Source: Beaufortia kweichowensis | Taxonomy: Eukaryota > Chordata > Actinopteri > Cypriniformes > Gastromyzontidae | Reading direction: 5' to 3' | DNA: 64,000 nucleotides | Assembly: GCA_019155185.1 (NCBI GenBank) | Contig: CM032798.1 | Location: 5,779,501-5,843,500 of the forward strand | Program-made: the position numbers and the translations under genes | Shown here: piece by piece, positions 49,755 through 61,698 of the stretch | Layout of the letters: each line of letters opens with the position of its first letter | Position numbering within the stretch: the stretch's first letter is position 1 | Notes under the pieces: model-generated | Told to the model about the DNA's origin: nothing | The model's input: the letters and a program-made list of their open reading frames with translations, nothing else | The model's database searches: none

Positions 49755-50060
49755 AGCGCTGCTGGGACGGTAGGGGGGTCTAACCCCCTGCCTTTAACTC
49801 CAACAACAAATATCTCACAAGTTTCTACTGCATTACAAAACGTTTAGCTCCCATCGACTCTCGGAAAGAAAAACGACGCGACGAGTAAACGAATGGGGAT
49901 CAAATCAACACGGGCTGTCCTGCATCCACCTTTTCCAAAAAGTTTTGCGGCGCTCTCATGACTCTGTGTGTCGGTCCTCCATGTTTGACTCTATCTACCA
50001 TCTTTCATTCCACACTGTCCATATTCGGGCAGGGAAATTTGCATAAGCACCGCCCCTAAC
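49755..50060 (-). promoter_or_regulatory. wwc3 5' UTR and promoter region
   Basis: CpG-enriched sequence immediately upstream of the wwc3 start codon, with a CCGCCC GC-box-like word near 50050 and a CATTCCA word at 50006-50012 that fits the TEAD core. No TATA box is obvious. The transcription start is not determinable here. Confidence 0.5.
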
Positions 50061-51885
50061 ACCCTACGTATATTAAAGTAGGCCAATAGCAACGCTCGTA
50101 TGATTTTGGGATTTGTTTTTGTTGACGGAGCTGGATAAGAGCACTTTTCACATCGTTATTTATTAATTGTTATTGGATATAATTGATCAAAACAGCTTTT
50201 ATCTCGATATCTCATTGGACCAGTTATAAACAGTTAAAACATTTAACATTGTGTAATTCAAATATTAGATTAGAATTCTGAAGGAAAAGTTGAATAAAAT
50301 AAAACAAACGAGCAACGTATAGTTAATATTATCAAATAGTAATTTTGAACATAGTTTTTTGGTAGTGATAGTGATAATCTGTTTGAATTATGCTTTTGAG
50401 AAATGTTGTTTAATGACAAAATAATAGAAACTCAAACGCAACAGTTTGGAATTTGTTTCTTATTTTTTTGTTTGAGAGCGCCATCTGCCGATTTCAACTT
50501 TCTCTTACTCTGCCTAAATGATGTCTACTGTCTGTCTGCCTTTACTGTATATACAAACATACACACAGTTATAACGTTAAAATAAAAGTCTAAAAAAATG
50601 ACCTTTTGTCCATTTTGTAGGTTGTTGCTTGTCTGTTGCACAAAGTCGGATTTTAATAATTTTCAATTTTTTATAATTTATCTCTTATTGTTAAGTTGTT
50701 GATATTACTATACTTATGGCTCACATTACCAAACAAATTTTAAAATGGCATATTATTGGTTATATATAATTATAGCTTCATGTACTCTCTTGTCTTAATA
50801 GTCTGTCAAACTAAAGTAAATAATATTTGATTATAAAAAGGTATGGGTTTGGGTAAGATTACAGTTAGTTGCATATGAAGAGTCTATGGCATGTCCCCAT
50901 TTATATAACTAAATATAAAATGTGAGGGTTTTTATAAATATATGTAAGTTAGACATAAAGGAAATATGATAACAATATAATATTCAATATAACAATACAA
51001 TATAATAACAATACTTAAAGTCATCATAATGATAGTAATAGTGAGTATGTTTATATAATTATGTGCTAGTTGAGGGATACCATTTCACGTCACAGATTTT
51101 ATTCTTCAGTCTGTTACTTCCAGACGTGGCATTCTGTCTGGACAGGACAGGACAGTTTTTACTCGCAGCTAAAGCCTCACACATAAGGTAACTTGCATTT
51201 TGTTGACTATCTTTGATGCACAGAAAGAATGTACTGATGTATCTTGGATGTATACTGGACGAAACATTTTGATGAGAATTCACAGTGATGTGATAAAGCA
51301 TTTTCAATATTTGGGAAATTAACAAAGATTTTACTGTTTCTGCTTTGGTATTAAATGATTTTAGAGGAAACTGTAACAGTTTCAATGATAAGATTTGCAA
51401 TTGTAAAGTCTCATAATTGTTTATAAGGAAATTTAATGGTAATAAAAAAGCACTTAACTACTACAAAATCTTTTGTTTAAACCAAAATAAATAAATAACC
51501 ATGCTGCGCTGGAGTTACAGTCAGCAGGCATCAAAGAGCCCCGGTAAGGTACACGTTGCATATTTGGAAAGCTCTTGTTTGGGTCAAAGAATTGGCTGCC
51601 AGGAGCTTATCTCTCAGTTATTTGTTCCACCCAAAATGCATGGTTAACTGCAAAACAGTTTGCTGTCTGTTTGTTGCCCTTATTAACCTTTCTCTTTTCC
51701 CCATGGCAACCCTATGACAGTGTTGTCTGCGATAGCAGGGCTGGAAAATGAAAAGATGCAAACAAACTTTAATGACGTAGTAAAATCAAAATGTTTGTCC
51801 CATGAAAATGACAACAATCACGATTTTAATGGCATCCTGTCTGCAGTTTAATGGCATCCCGTGTGGCCTTTGGTCTGCTAGACTG

Positions 51886-51961
<76 letters not shown>

Positions 51962-52221
51962 AAACAGCATCCTAGAGGGCGTGGCCTAAAGTTTGCAAGC
52001 CCTCTCTTCCATGTGTACCCCTCCTCTACCTCTTATGCTCAGATGATGAGTGCCTCTCTTGGTGAAGCCTGACATACGGTGAGCAGACAGGATACAAGTG
52101 CTTTTGTTCTTCTTGATCTCCCTCACTTAATTTCTCTCTTTCCTTCTCACCAAGAGGAGGCTTTTAAGGTACAAACCAACCGTACAGGACCCCTAGAGGG
52201 ACACGGTATTCACCAGCAAAC
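50061..52221. other. Intergenic region between wwc3 and the plus-strand claudin
   Basis: AT-rich, with no coding evidence. It includes the (CT)n tract just upstream of the claudin and probably the claudin promoter and 5' UTR. The frame at 51059-51400 shows no motifs. Confidence 0.55.
51888..51961. repeat. (CT)n microsatellite upstream of the claudin gene
   Basis: More than thirty CT units with one TTT interruption near the right end, about 260 bp before the claudin start codon. Confidence 0.97.
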
Positions 52222-52890
52222 ATGACAAACCCCTGCACGGTAGCTCTGGAGCTTCTGGGGATGTTGATAGGAACAGGGGGCTGGTTCTGCTCACTGGCTG
52301 CCACTATCATGCCTCAGTGGCTGTCACATTCTACTGAGCTGTTGGTTGCTGAGAGCTATGAGCAAGGGCTGTGGGAGGCCTGCGTGGTACAGGAGATCGC
52401 CGGCACTGAGTGTCGTCCCTACGACACCATTCTAGGCCTGGAACACACCCTCACGATTGCTCGGGTCATGATGTGCCTGTCAGATGCCACATCACTTCTC
52501 GGACTTCTCCTGGCCATTCCGGCAATGAGTCAGATTAATTGCTGCAAGGGCGAGGAGGGACAGCGGATCAAGAGAGGTTTGAAGATCACAGCTGCTGTGT
52601 TTTTATGTATCGCTGGTTTGCTGGTGCTCACTCCGGTGTCTTACGTCGCCCATGATACTGTTCAGAAGTTCTTTGATCACACAATACCTCACATAGTGCC
52701 ACGGTCAGAGTTTGGGGATGCGCTGTTCGTCGGCTGGGCTGCAGGATTTCTTGACGTTGTTGCTTCTGTGTTGTTACTTGCATCTAGTGTAGGCTCAAGA
52801 GACTATGAACCTCGTCTAGTATATCATCATCAAAGGCAAGAGATCAGGAGTGTTGATGGCTCCTCAAGAAAGCTCACTGAGTATGTTTAA
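52222..52890 (+). CDS. Claudin, CLDN22/CLDN24-like (single coding exon)
   Basis: 222 residues, the normal claudin length, in one uninterrupted exon. Four hydrophobic segments lie at about 8-28, 81-101, 122-142 and 168-188. The first extracellular loop has the claudin signature: W33, then GLW at 49-51, then Cys54 and Cys64 (GLWEACVVQEIAGTECRPYD). The second loop region VSYVAHDTVQKFF and PRSEFGDALFVGWAAGF resembles CLDN22/24 strongly. The C-terminus is EYV, the YV PDZ ligand that claudins use to bind ZO proteins. It should be a tight-junction membrane protein; whether it forms a barrier or a pore is not predictable. Teleosts have lineage-named claudins (cldn33 is a possibility), so I give no symbol. 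AATAAA at 53170-53175 is a likely polyA signal. Confidence 0.93.
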   Translation: MTNPCTVALELLGMLIGTGGWFCSLAATIMPQWLSHSTELLVAESYEQGLWEACVVQEIAGTECRPYDTILGLEHTLTIARVMMCLSDATSLLGLLLAIPAMSQINCCKGEEGQRIKRGLKITAAVFLCIAGLLVLTPVSYVAHDTVQKFFDHTIPHIVPRSEFGDALFVGWAAGFLDVVASVLLLASSVGSRDYEPRLVYHHQRQEIRSVDGSSRKLTEYV

Positions 52891-55800
52891 GTGTGTTAAC
52901 AGATGATACTTCTTCAAATGCCGGTTTAGAATGTTGATGGAGCATAAAAAGCTGACCTGAGATACTTTAACTGGACTTTTATTGAAGCTTTATTCTGGAA
53001 AACTTTTATACATCAATCAAACGATAAAACAGGTAAAGCATTAATATGCATTTATGTTTAATATCTGAATCATCTATATGATTTTTTCATATTGTTTTTA
53101 CTTTTTAATGATGTATAAACCCTAAATATTGTCAGTATGTTTTAAATTTATTTTTAAATAGCTGTAGTGAATAAAGAAATGTAGCATAATTGCAAATTTT
53201 GTCTACTGGCAAAAAAAAATAAAAAAATAAAAATAGCAAATTGTATATTTTCATAAAGAAAATTTTAATTTTGACCAGAAATATTGGTTATATGTAAGTG
53301 TTTTTATCTCATTACTGTTTCATTTTCATATAGAGAGCATATAGAAGAAGATAAAGTTTAAAGATACACCACACTGGCTTCTCTGCAATCATTTTTGTGC
53401 TTTAAGCATTGAACTATCACTGCAACATTTCAGACCAACAAATTTGGAGACTTAATATCTCACAAATCCTTGCTAGAATATACTAATGTTATGATACTGT
53501 ACGTGTAATATAATGTACATATCAAAGCTTTTATGTCCTATAAAGCCTATTGTCCCATGTTAGCCTGACCTAATTTATCCTAATACAATGAACAAGAAAT
53601 TGTGTTATGGTCAGACTGTGACTAATCTGTAGCATACTTTAGATGACTGCACACTTTATGTCAGCTGCAAAAGCAACACATATTGTTTAGCAGTCAAGTA
53701 AAGAGCACCTGCAAACCAGCTGGAGCTAATACTCAACAGTCTATCTTTTGCAGAAATTACATAATAAATGATTATATTACACATTATATTTTTTACATTT
53801 ATGTATTTAGCAAACACTTTCCCAAAGAGACTTGCATTCATGATGTATATTTATTCTGTATGTATATTCCCCGGGACTTGAACCCATGAGTATGAAGTGT
53901 AACCTCTGCAGTAAAACAAAAGGAGCAGATATTATATAAAAATATAAAAATGCAAAACCAAGAGGACAAATCAGATAAAACCACAGCCCTATGTGTTCTA
54001 GTGTGTTCATTCAGGTGAGCTAATGGCAATAAAATTCCTGCTTGAGTATAATAATCTCTGATGGTCTCTCTATCAGAATAGACACTAAGCTGTGTATAAT
54101 GAAGGTTTTAATGAGCAGCATGTTCTTTGTGGAATGCCAAACAGTTCTGCCTTCTTCTTTTTATCATAACTGTGATTTAAACAGGTTAAGAGCAGGGTTA
54201 CTTTCCAACAGGTGAATTACTAAATCTCTGAATGGATGATTAATGGTTCCAGTGGTACCATACAATTTATCTATAAGTCATCAGTCAGTTTATACAGTAA
54301 GTTATACAATTTTGCAACATCGACATTTATATCAATCCAAGCATACACACGGTCTACGTTTCTGCAAAACAATCCAAAGTTGATACTCAATGCAATGACT
54401 GATTTACTGTAGAAATACAGTATGTGGTAAATATGGTATAACTGTTCTCAGACGTGAAGGCGCCACCACACAGATTGTGCCCTAATCAAATTTCCTGCGA
54501 TGGATATTGATAGAGAAAATGAAAATGGGCGGTATGTTTAGATTAAGATTTTTAGCTGTTAACGCTCATTTCCAGTCTTTGGCTGGGAGGAGAACTTCTG
54601 TACCCTCGGCTCCCAGAAAGGGGAAATGGTGTGTCTTCGACTCATTAGGAACAATGTCCTAATGCAGCTAACTACAAACAATCGAGAGTGAAAGAAGCTG
54701 ATAAACGAAAAACATTAAGGTTTATTGTAAACATTTAATCCTGTGGGGTAAACACTATTCAAAACAACACTGTTTGTTTATGTATTTGCATCAATTATAG
54801 AATGCCATGCATGTAATAATGTCTTTGTATTATTTTCTAATCGTACATGGAATGCTACTTTGTTTAGAGAACAGTAATAAAAAAAGAAAACAATTATGCT
54901 TGCAGCACATTTTATTTAATCTTTGAGCATTCACATCTTTCATGCTGTAAATATTCAAATAAATCTGTTGCAAATGTGCAAATAGAGAAATTAACAATGC
55001 TGAAGAGTGTTTCTCTTCTTTGTTTTTTATTTAAATGATAAAATATCTCTAAACATAGTGCCATGTGTATATAGAGGAGCAGAGGGTAAGCTGACCCATG
55101 TAGATGTAATACAGACCGCAACTCAAGGCCACTGAAGGTACTACAAAGCAATTTCCAAGATATTCTAAAAATGCCAAAAAAAAAAGCCAAAATGCCAACA
55201 GTTTCTCACGGATGAACGTCTGACAACGCAGAAGTCCTGATGACAGAACATACCCCGCAGTGTGTTCCAACACACCCAACAAATGATCACACACCCATCA
55301 GAACACACCCACAATATACACCACAACTTACTATACATACTGTATCAATGCCCCCTCCCCCAGTATACCAAAAACCCACTAATTATTTAAAGATTTCTTG
55401 ACTAATTATTTAAAATTAGGCTTATTATTTTATAGCCCAATTCCCAGGCTCCTTTTAAAAAAATGCTTTCATGCAAGCAAATCTACCTGTGGGTTTCATC
55501 TTGGAATAAAGAGATTTTTGGTTGACCAATGATAATTATACCTGTTTCTAGTATTTATCAAGCCTTCAAGATTGACATTGAATACCCACAAATTTAATGA
55601 CTGTACAGGAAAAAAATTGCATGATCTAATCCTATGACGTGTGGTAAGTTCATAAGTGTAAGGTTTAGTTCAGGACATAGCACAACAGGCTTTACTGAAT
55701 ACTATGTTAAAGAATAGACAGTAGTGCACAGTAATAATTATAAAATATATTTTTAAGGAAATCTAACCAGATATTTGGCAATTGTATTTAGATATCTTAT

Positions 55801-57317
55801 AGTGACTCTAAAACTGAATCCCTAAAAAACACTTTAATCTAAAAACAAAACAAAATTGGAAACAAATTATTGGCATTTCTTAATGCTTTTGTTTCGTATA
55901 ATCACAACACATTTAATCCTACTTACATTTTTTCTTAAATTTTAAGATAATAGTTGGATTAATAACTCTAAAAATAACTTTAAAAACAACAAACGTAAAC
56001 ATTCCAAAATAAATTAAGTATAAAAAATGCTTTCAGTGTATTGACTTATCTGTAATTCTGCTGCTGAACTGATACTGAAATGCTGAACTGAAGAAAAATG
56101 CATTTGGCCTTCACCCCTGTCATCAGTTTTGCCTTATCATGCTATGTGTGATAAAAAAGAAAAGTGTTAGTGTCAGACATCTCAGACAAACCGCACAAAC
56201 ACTACCTGCTATTCAGAAAACAGCTCCTTCTGTGGCATTTAACAAAAATACTGTGAAAGGAGCTTTCATACCGGGATCCACTAACACCAACCCTCTCCAT
56301 CACATGAGAGTAGTGATGTGTTTATATTAACTGCCCTCTATAAGACAATGCTTTTGTCTCAGTATGGAACCTCAGGATGTTTTTTCACCTCTTCCTCAGA
56401 ACAATGTGCATCCAATCAGCAATGGCCCTGGGAGTCCATCCTGGCAGGCAAATTATCCGGTGTACTTTACCTACTATTCTTAAAATCCTTAACACTTATT
56501 CTTATGTATGAATTGATGTAAGTGTTTGAAAGTTTTAGATGGAGTAAAATCAATCATCACTTTGCAAGGGGACCTTGACAGACCAGTGAACCAACACAGA
56601 AAACAAATTCAGCTTTAATTGGCAAGAAATTATTTCCTTTGTCGTATAATCAGGGGGATTATGTGGTTTTATAATATTCAGTGGGATTTGTCAAAAATAA
56701 TGTTCAATTTTAACAAGATTAAATGTTGGCAAGTAACACTCAAAGCCTGTAGGGGGTGTTGAAAAACACTGTAATAAGGGCAAGTGTCAAGCTGAGGCAT
56801 AACAGTAAAGTTCATTTCACTCGTGGCAGGGGTTATTTCCTCTGAAAGCAAAGCACCTTGTCCCCGCTTAAAGATCCACTCTTAGTCAGCTAAATCCAGG
56901 GTCATTTAGTGTTAACACAATTTAATGGCAGGTACTGTAAAATGTGCCTCAAAACGCCACACTTAAAAATTCACGACTTTAGTTAATAACTCAACAATAA
57001 AATAACAAACCAAGAGGCATTTAAAAACAAATAATGCAAGAAATTATGCTTAGAAATAACTCTTACTCTTCCTTTTAACAAAGTTACACTTGTAGTTCAC
57101 ACAGGACTATTGCACAACCATCAATTCACAATGTGTATATTGCAATAAAAAGCCTTAACATATTTGTTACAACCTGACATGCCTGAAGCCTCCTTGAAAG
57201 GAGACCTGGACCCCTGGTTGAGAAACACAGTGATTTAATATTTCTAAGCACTATGTTGCCTCCATAATTTGTAACAAACAATTTAAAGTGTAATATTATA
57301 TAATTTGCTTTATATTA
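52891..57317. other. Intergenic region between the two claudin genes
   Basis: Contains the claudin 3' UTR with AATAAA at 53170-53175 and a fish-repeat fragment at 53785-53895. I see no other gene. The frames at 54912-55190, 55049-55294 and 56139-56521 lack motifs and splice sites. Confidence 0.55.
53785..53895 (+). repeat. Fish interspersed repeat fragment (TTTACATTTATGTATTTAGC type)
   Basis: TTTACATTTATGTATTTAGC followed by AACACTTTCCCAAAGAGACT and, farther on, CCCCGGGACTTGAACCCATG. This is the usual start-and-end combination of a common fish repeat, internally shortened. Confidence 0.6.
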
Positions 57318-57323
57318 TTTATT
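57318..57323 (-). terminator. Candidate polyA signal of the claudin-34-like gene
   Basis: TTTATT on the plus strand, AATAAA on the minus strand, about 130 bp past the stop codon. Confidence 0.4.
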
Positions 57324-57449
57324 CATTTTGAACTAAATGTTTCTGACATCTGAAAATGTGTGGCAAATATTATCAATACATTCTTGTAATCGTTCAGTGA
57401 TTTAAATTATGTTTAAATATGTCATCCCAGAAAGTGATAATCTTAATCA

Positions 57450-58208
57450 TTAAATGTTATCTTCATCAAAGGCTGGGTTGATCGATCCTTCATCTTTATT
57501 CTCTTTAATTGTACCAAGAGCTCCTTCAGCCCTGACAATGTTATTGACAATGTTATTGATGTTATTGAAATGGTCTATTGGTCCGCTCGTTTGTGTCTTG
57601 GTTTTGGCTGGATCCTTGTAGCAAAAAAAGAGTAGCCCACTCACAATGAGCAGGAGTGATGAGGCGATCCCAATGCCAATCCCTGGACCCACTTCCTGTT
57701 TAAATGGAGCTGGAGGTAAGTAGAAGTCTGGGGGAAAGTCTACGGTGAGATTTTGTAGCACAGAACTCATATTCCAGATGACAGGGACCAACGAACATGC
57801 TGCAGTAAACCAGTACAAGGACCCCGCCATCACAAAAGCCAATCTGACATGCCTGCTGTCAAGCCCAAAGTATGCATTTCTCACAGCATGTCCAGCGACC
57901 AGGTTCGCGACCACACCCACGCCAATAGCAGTCATGCAGAGTACCTGCGCAGCTGCTATTTCTGGAGGTGTAAATGAGTCTGTGAGGCTGATGCTTTTGC
58001 AGAATTCAGATGAGTCCAAAATATGACTGTTGAAACAAACTCTCCATACGCCCACCCAGGCCAATCCTCCACTGATGATGGACTGATCATCCACGTACCA
58101 TATTCTCCAGTCATTCACTCCTGAAATGCAAGCTGTGATTATCGATGCTACAAACCCAACCACCAGACCCAAAAACTGCCAATGGGCTGAATGGGCCAGG
58201 TAAGCCAT
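57450..58208 (-). CDS. cldn34: Claudin-34-like protein (single coding exon)
   Basis: 252 residues in one exon. Four hydrophobic segments lie at about 10-30, 85-108, 123-145 and 178-198. The first loop carries a diverged claudin motif: VNDWRIWYVDDQS, then GVWRVCF, then SSEFCKS, so GLW is replaced by GVW while both Cys remain. VNDWRIWYVDD and the GLAWVGVWRVC order fit CLDN34, and the position between wwc3 and shroom2 agrees with human Xp22. The cytoplasmic tail is long (about 53 residues) and ends NPAFDEDNI, so it lacks the classical YV end. The segment HFNNINNIVNNIV comes from a small DNA tandem repeat at 57533-57569. It is likely a membrane protein of the claudin superfamily; junctional barrier function is unproven. 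A donor-like GTAAGTGCC on the minus strand near 59617 may end a 5' UTR exon. Confidence 0.88.
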   Translation of the reverse strand: MAYLAHSAHWQFLGLVVGFVASIITACISGVNDWRIWYVDDQSIISGGLAWVGVWRVCFNSHILDSSEFCKSISLTDSFTPPEIAAAQVLCMTAIGVGVVANLVAGHAVRNAYFGLDSRHVRLAFVMAGSLYWFTAACSLVPVIWNMSSVLQNLTVDFPPDFYLPPAPFKQEVGPGIGIGIASSLLLIVSGLLFFCYKDPAKTKTQTSGPIDHFNNINNIVNNIVRAEGALGTIKENKDEGSINPAFDEDNI

Positions 58209-59252
58209 GGTTACAATTAGGGCCCGAAAACATCTAGCAAAGATTTGTCCTTAGGTCTGCACCCTGTCCCGTGGTTGCATTACAGTTTCTGTCAGATCAA
58301 AAGAAAAAAATTAACCCACAAAAAGGCTTTTAACATGTTAAAGGAATATTTCAAACAGCAACAACAGCATTTAAGGCATAACATTATTTTACAAGGTTGT
58401 TTATTTGTATGTATTTATACAATATGAATTGTACAAAAACATACAATAACTCTAATATTCCTGGGCAGAAGGCTGATTGTACTAAAACATACTGCTGAGA
58501 TTAACCATTTTACACAAATATTACAAATTTCCTTGAGATTGTGTTGCCACAACATAAAATTATTTTGATTTTTCCTTTGTTTTTAAGTTAGTTACAATAA
58601 GACATGTGCAACTGAAGTAAATAGTTAACACTAAAATACACACTCCTTCAAAAAAAGTATTTGCATGATGCTATAAATATTATACTTGATAACATATAAA
58701 CAAAAAAAAGATAAACTGCTTAATAACCTTAAGTGTGTAAATATATTCCTTTTGGTTTATTATTTATAGTGGGGAAGCGAAACTCTAAACTCGTTTACCA
58801 TACAGTACAATATTACAATTTAAATGGAGGACTCAAAATTGAGGGAAAACTGAGAGGTTTTAAACACAATAGTGGTAGAGAAATTACAATTTTCAACACA
58901 GTTTTGTTTTGTGGGCGTCTGCCAGTAGACAGGAAAGTAAAGGAGCGGTGGGATTTGGGCATGACGCAGTTAAAGTTTTAAACCAGCATTCCCACGAGCA
59001 CCACAGCTGTTTATCTGGCAACAGCACGTACATTCATTAGCCACAGTGGCACAGAACTGACAGGTAAGGTCTCCTAAAGAATATTTACAAAACATCGTAA
59101 TGCTTGCAATTTACAATGTGTTTCCTTTGGACACAAAAGGTCTTTTTTACTGAGGATGAGGCTTTTTTGTAAAGACCAATGTTTCCAAAGGAAGGAAAAG
59201 GACACTGCAGCGAAGGCCAAGCACAACGTGAAGCAAAGTAAGATATCAGATG

Positions 59253-59297
<45 letters not shown>

Positions 59298-60430
59298 TTC
59301 CTGCTTGGCTCTCTGCACACCTGGGGCTGCGGAATGTTCCAGAATAAGCTGAAAGGTCTTTTATAGTAATCGTTTTGTTCGTTTTAAGATTGTAATTTTC
59401 CTCAAAACTTATTCACAAAAACATCTACAATGAAAATATATACGTTACGATATCGAGTTAGATACCGATTAACCACAAATAAACAAAAAAGTAACTTTCG
59501 TAGTGACTTCTCAGTCAAAGTTTTGTAAAACGATATTCTGAACAATCAGACTAACCTCCTAAACTAACCACGACTAACCACGCGAAAAAACACAACAAAC
59601 CCTTTTGGCACTTACCTGAAACGTTTAAAAACCGGAAGCATGTTTAACACTGGACAGTATCTCACAGTTCAGATACATTATCCACCTTCACTGCTCAAAC
59701 AAAACTATAGGAAAAGCAACTGGTACTGGTACAGGTCAAACACAACCGTGGTTAATCATTAATACACAACATCCATTAAACGGAAGGATGGGGCGGGAGG
59801 ATCAGTCGAGGACAATCTAGTGTATTCTATCTAACGTATTCAATATAATCCGCCGGCTCATTATTCCAAATCATTTTCTCTTACCTCTCTCAAGTGTTTT
59901 GCAAAAAACATATTCTCTCATACGTTTTGTCTTTTGTCAAATAATTAAACTAATTAAATTCTTAACCAAATTTAGTATTTGATTACAAATCATATTCTGA
60001 CGATTTAAATGAACCTGATGGTCCATTTAAAACTAATTTGTGCAAATATCCCTTTCAGACATACATTTTGGCCACTGCTGTAGCCTACAGTATATACAAA
60101 TAAACACAAGGTTGTGTTGAATCACATTTTATGTTTTTCTTTAGATTGTAATTAATACTTATCTGTGTGGTATTGCATAACTAGAAAGACTATTGACATA
60201 TCTGCATTGTAGCAGACATACACATAAGTTATTGCCATAATTTAAGCATGCCATAAAATTGCTACACCTGCTATCAGGTGTATATTGTATATATGTCAAA
60301 GGTTTTTTTCTGACTGGCCAATGCAACAGGCTTTGTCTGAAGTTAAATATTAATGGAAATCTAATGATTGAAGCTTTTCAGATAAGAATCAAGAAAAAAG
60401 CAATTATGTGCTTTACAGTAGACTAGGAAC
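58209..60430. other. Region between cldn34 and shroom2
   Basis: Contains a (GA)n tract at 59259-59293 and a possible cldn34 5' UTR exon to the right of 59618, where minus-strand CAG/GTAAGTGCC forms a good donor. No coding frame has support. Confidence 0.45.
59259..59293. repeat. (GA)n microsatellite
   Basis: About seventeen GA units. Confidence 0.95.
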
Positions 60431-60670
60431 TACACTCTAAAAACAGATGTGTTAAAAATAACACAAGATGTGTCTAATTAGGGACAACACACAGATGTGT
60501 TGTCCCTAACTAGACACATCTTTGTGTTAATTTAAAAACAACACATTTTGTGTTACTTTCAACTCAACATGTGTTGTCCCTTTTATGTATTTAACACAAA
60601 ATGACAAATGTTAAACAGCATAACACAAAAAATGTGTAAAAAAAAATAACACATCCTTTTTTAGAGTGTA
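60431..60670. mobile_element. MITE, 240 bp, with CACTCTAAAAA terminal inverted repeats
   Basis: TACACTCTAAAAA at 60431-60443 and TTTTTAGAGTGTA at 60658-60670 are exact inverted repeats and could be read as 11-bp ends with a TA target duplication. A second, internal palindrome includes GATGTGTCTAATTAGGGACA and its inverse TGTCCCTAACTAGACACATC. The words AACACA and TGTGTT recur throughout. Non-coding and non-autonomous. Confidence 0.75.
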
Positions 60671-61698
60671 GGAAATCACATTGTAAGTGTGGTGCCTGCC
60701 CTGTTAATGCCACAATCTGGCAAAATACAAATGACACAGACACAACACATGAAGCAAAAGGCAGTTGGTATTTTATAGACAAGCACTATGAGATTATTAT
60801 ATAGTATGACAATAGTTTAGGCGAGTCTCTCTTTAAACACAAGAATACTTACAGTCAGTCCTAATTCTGATGTAACATTGCATTTACGGTGATATACATC
60901 TATAAAAAGCGTGAAGGCTAAAGTGGTAGTTTTCATGACTAGCATAAAGTACAATACTAGGCTATTCTAGTTATATACAATGATTTAAAAAGCTAAAATA
61001 AATTACTAAAAATAACATTGAATTAACATGACCAGTATAGTGATGCACATCATAGGAAATAATGCACCGTTGAAACGTCATTTTTCATTAAAACTTCCTG
61101 ATATAAATGGCATCACAGCATACATGGATGAAAGGTTAATGCAAGTGAAATAGAGATGTTTTGTAAATTCTCTGAGTGTGTACCTGATCACAATATGTTT
61201 CTATTAGGGGTTTCAGGGACAGACACTTTTAAGGTGATGTCTTTCATTGCCCTCTAGTGGTTAAAAACGCAACAGCACAGTGAATGACCACAGTCTATAC
61301 AGTTGATAACCTAAGCAAGTTTCAAAAGCACGCAAGTGCACTGTGCAAACATAGTACTGAAACAGTTTAAATAGTTAAGAAAAAGTGAAAAGCATAATTA
61401 TTATATCACCATACAATTCTATGGATCGTGTAACATTGAGAAAAGCGTAAGATCAGATGACACCGATTTAAAAAACGGGTAAAAACCACAGTGGTCTGTA
61501 TAATCATGACCTGAAAGTGCCCAGCACTGTCAGGGTCTTAAAACCTTATGAGTCTTGCCAAAATAGTCTCTGTCCAAATCGGACCACATTGTAGTGTAAT
61601 TCCATTTGCAGTACAGTAAGTACCCCTGTGGTACCCTGTTATTTAGGGCGCGTCATGGGAGATGCTCCGGATCATTGAATAAACCGTGTTCGAAATCC
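60671..61698 (-). other. Probable shroom2 3' UTR and downstream DNA
   Basis: Follows the shroom2 stop on the minus strand. No coding frame on either strand has support. The polyA site is not resolved. Confidence 0.4.
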
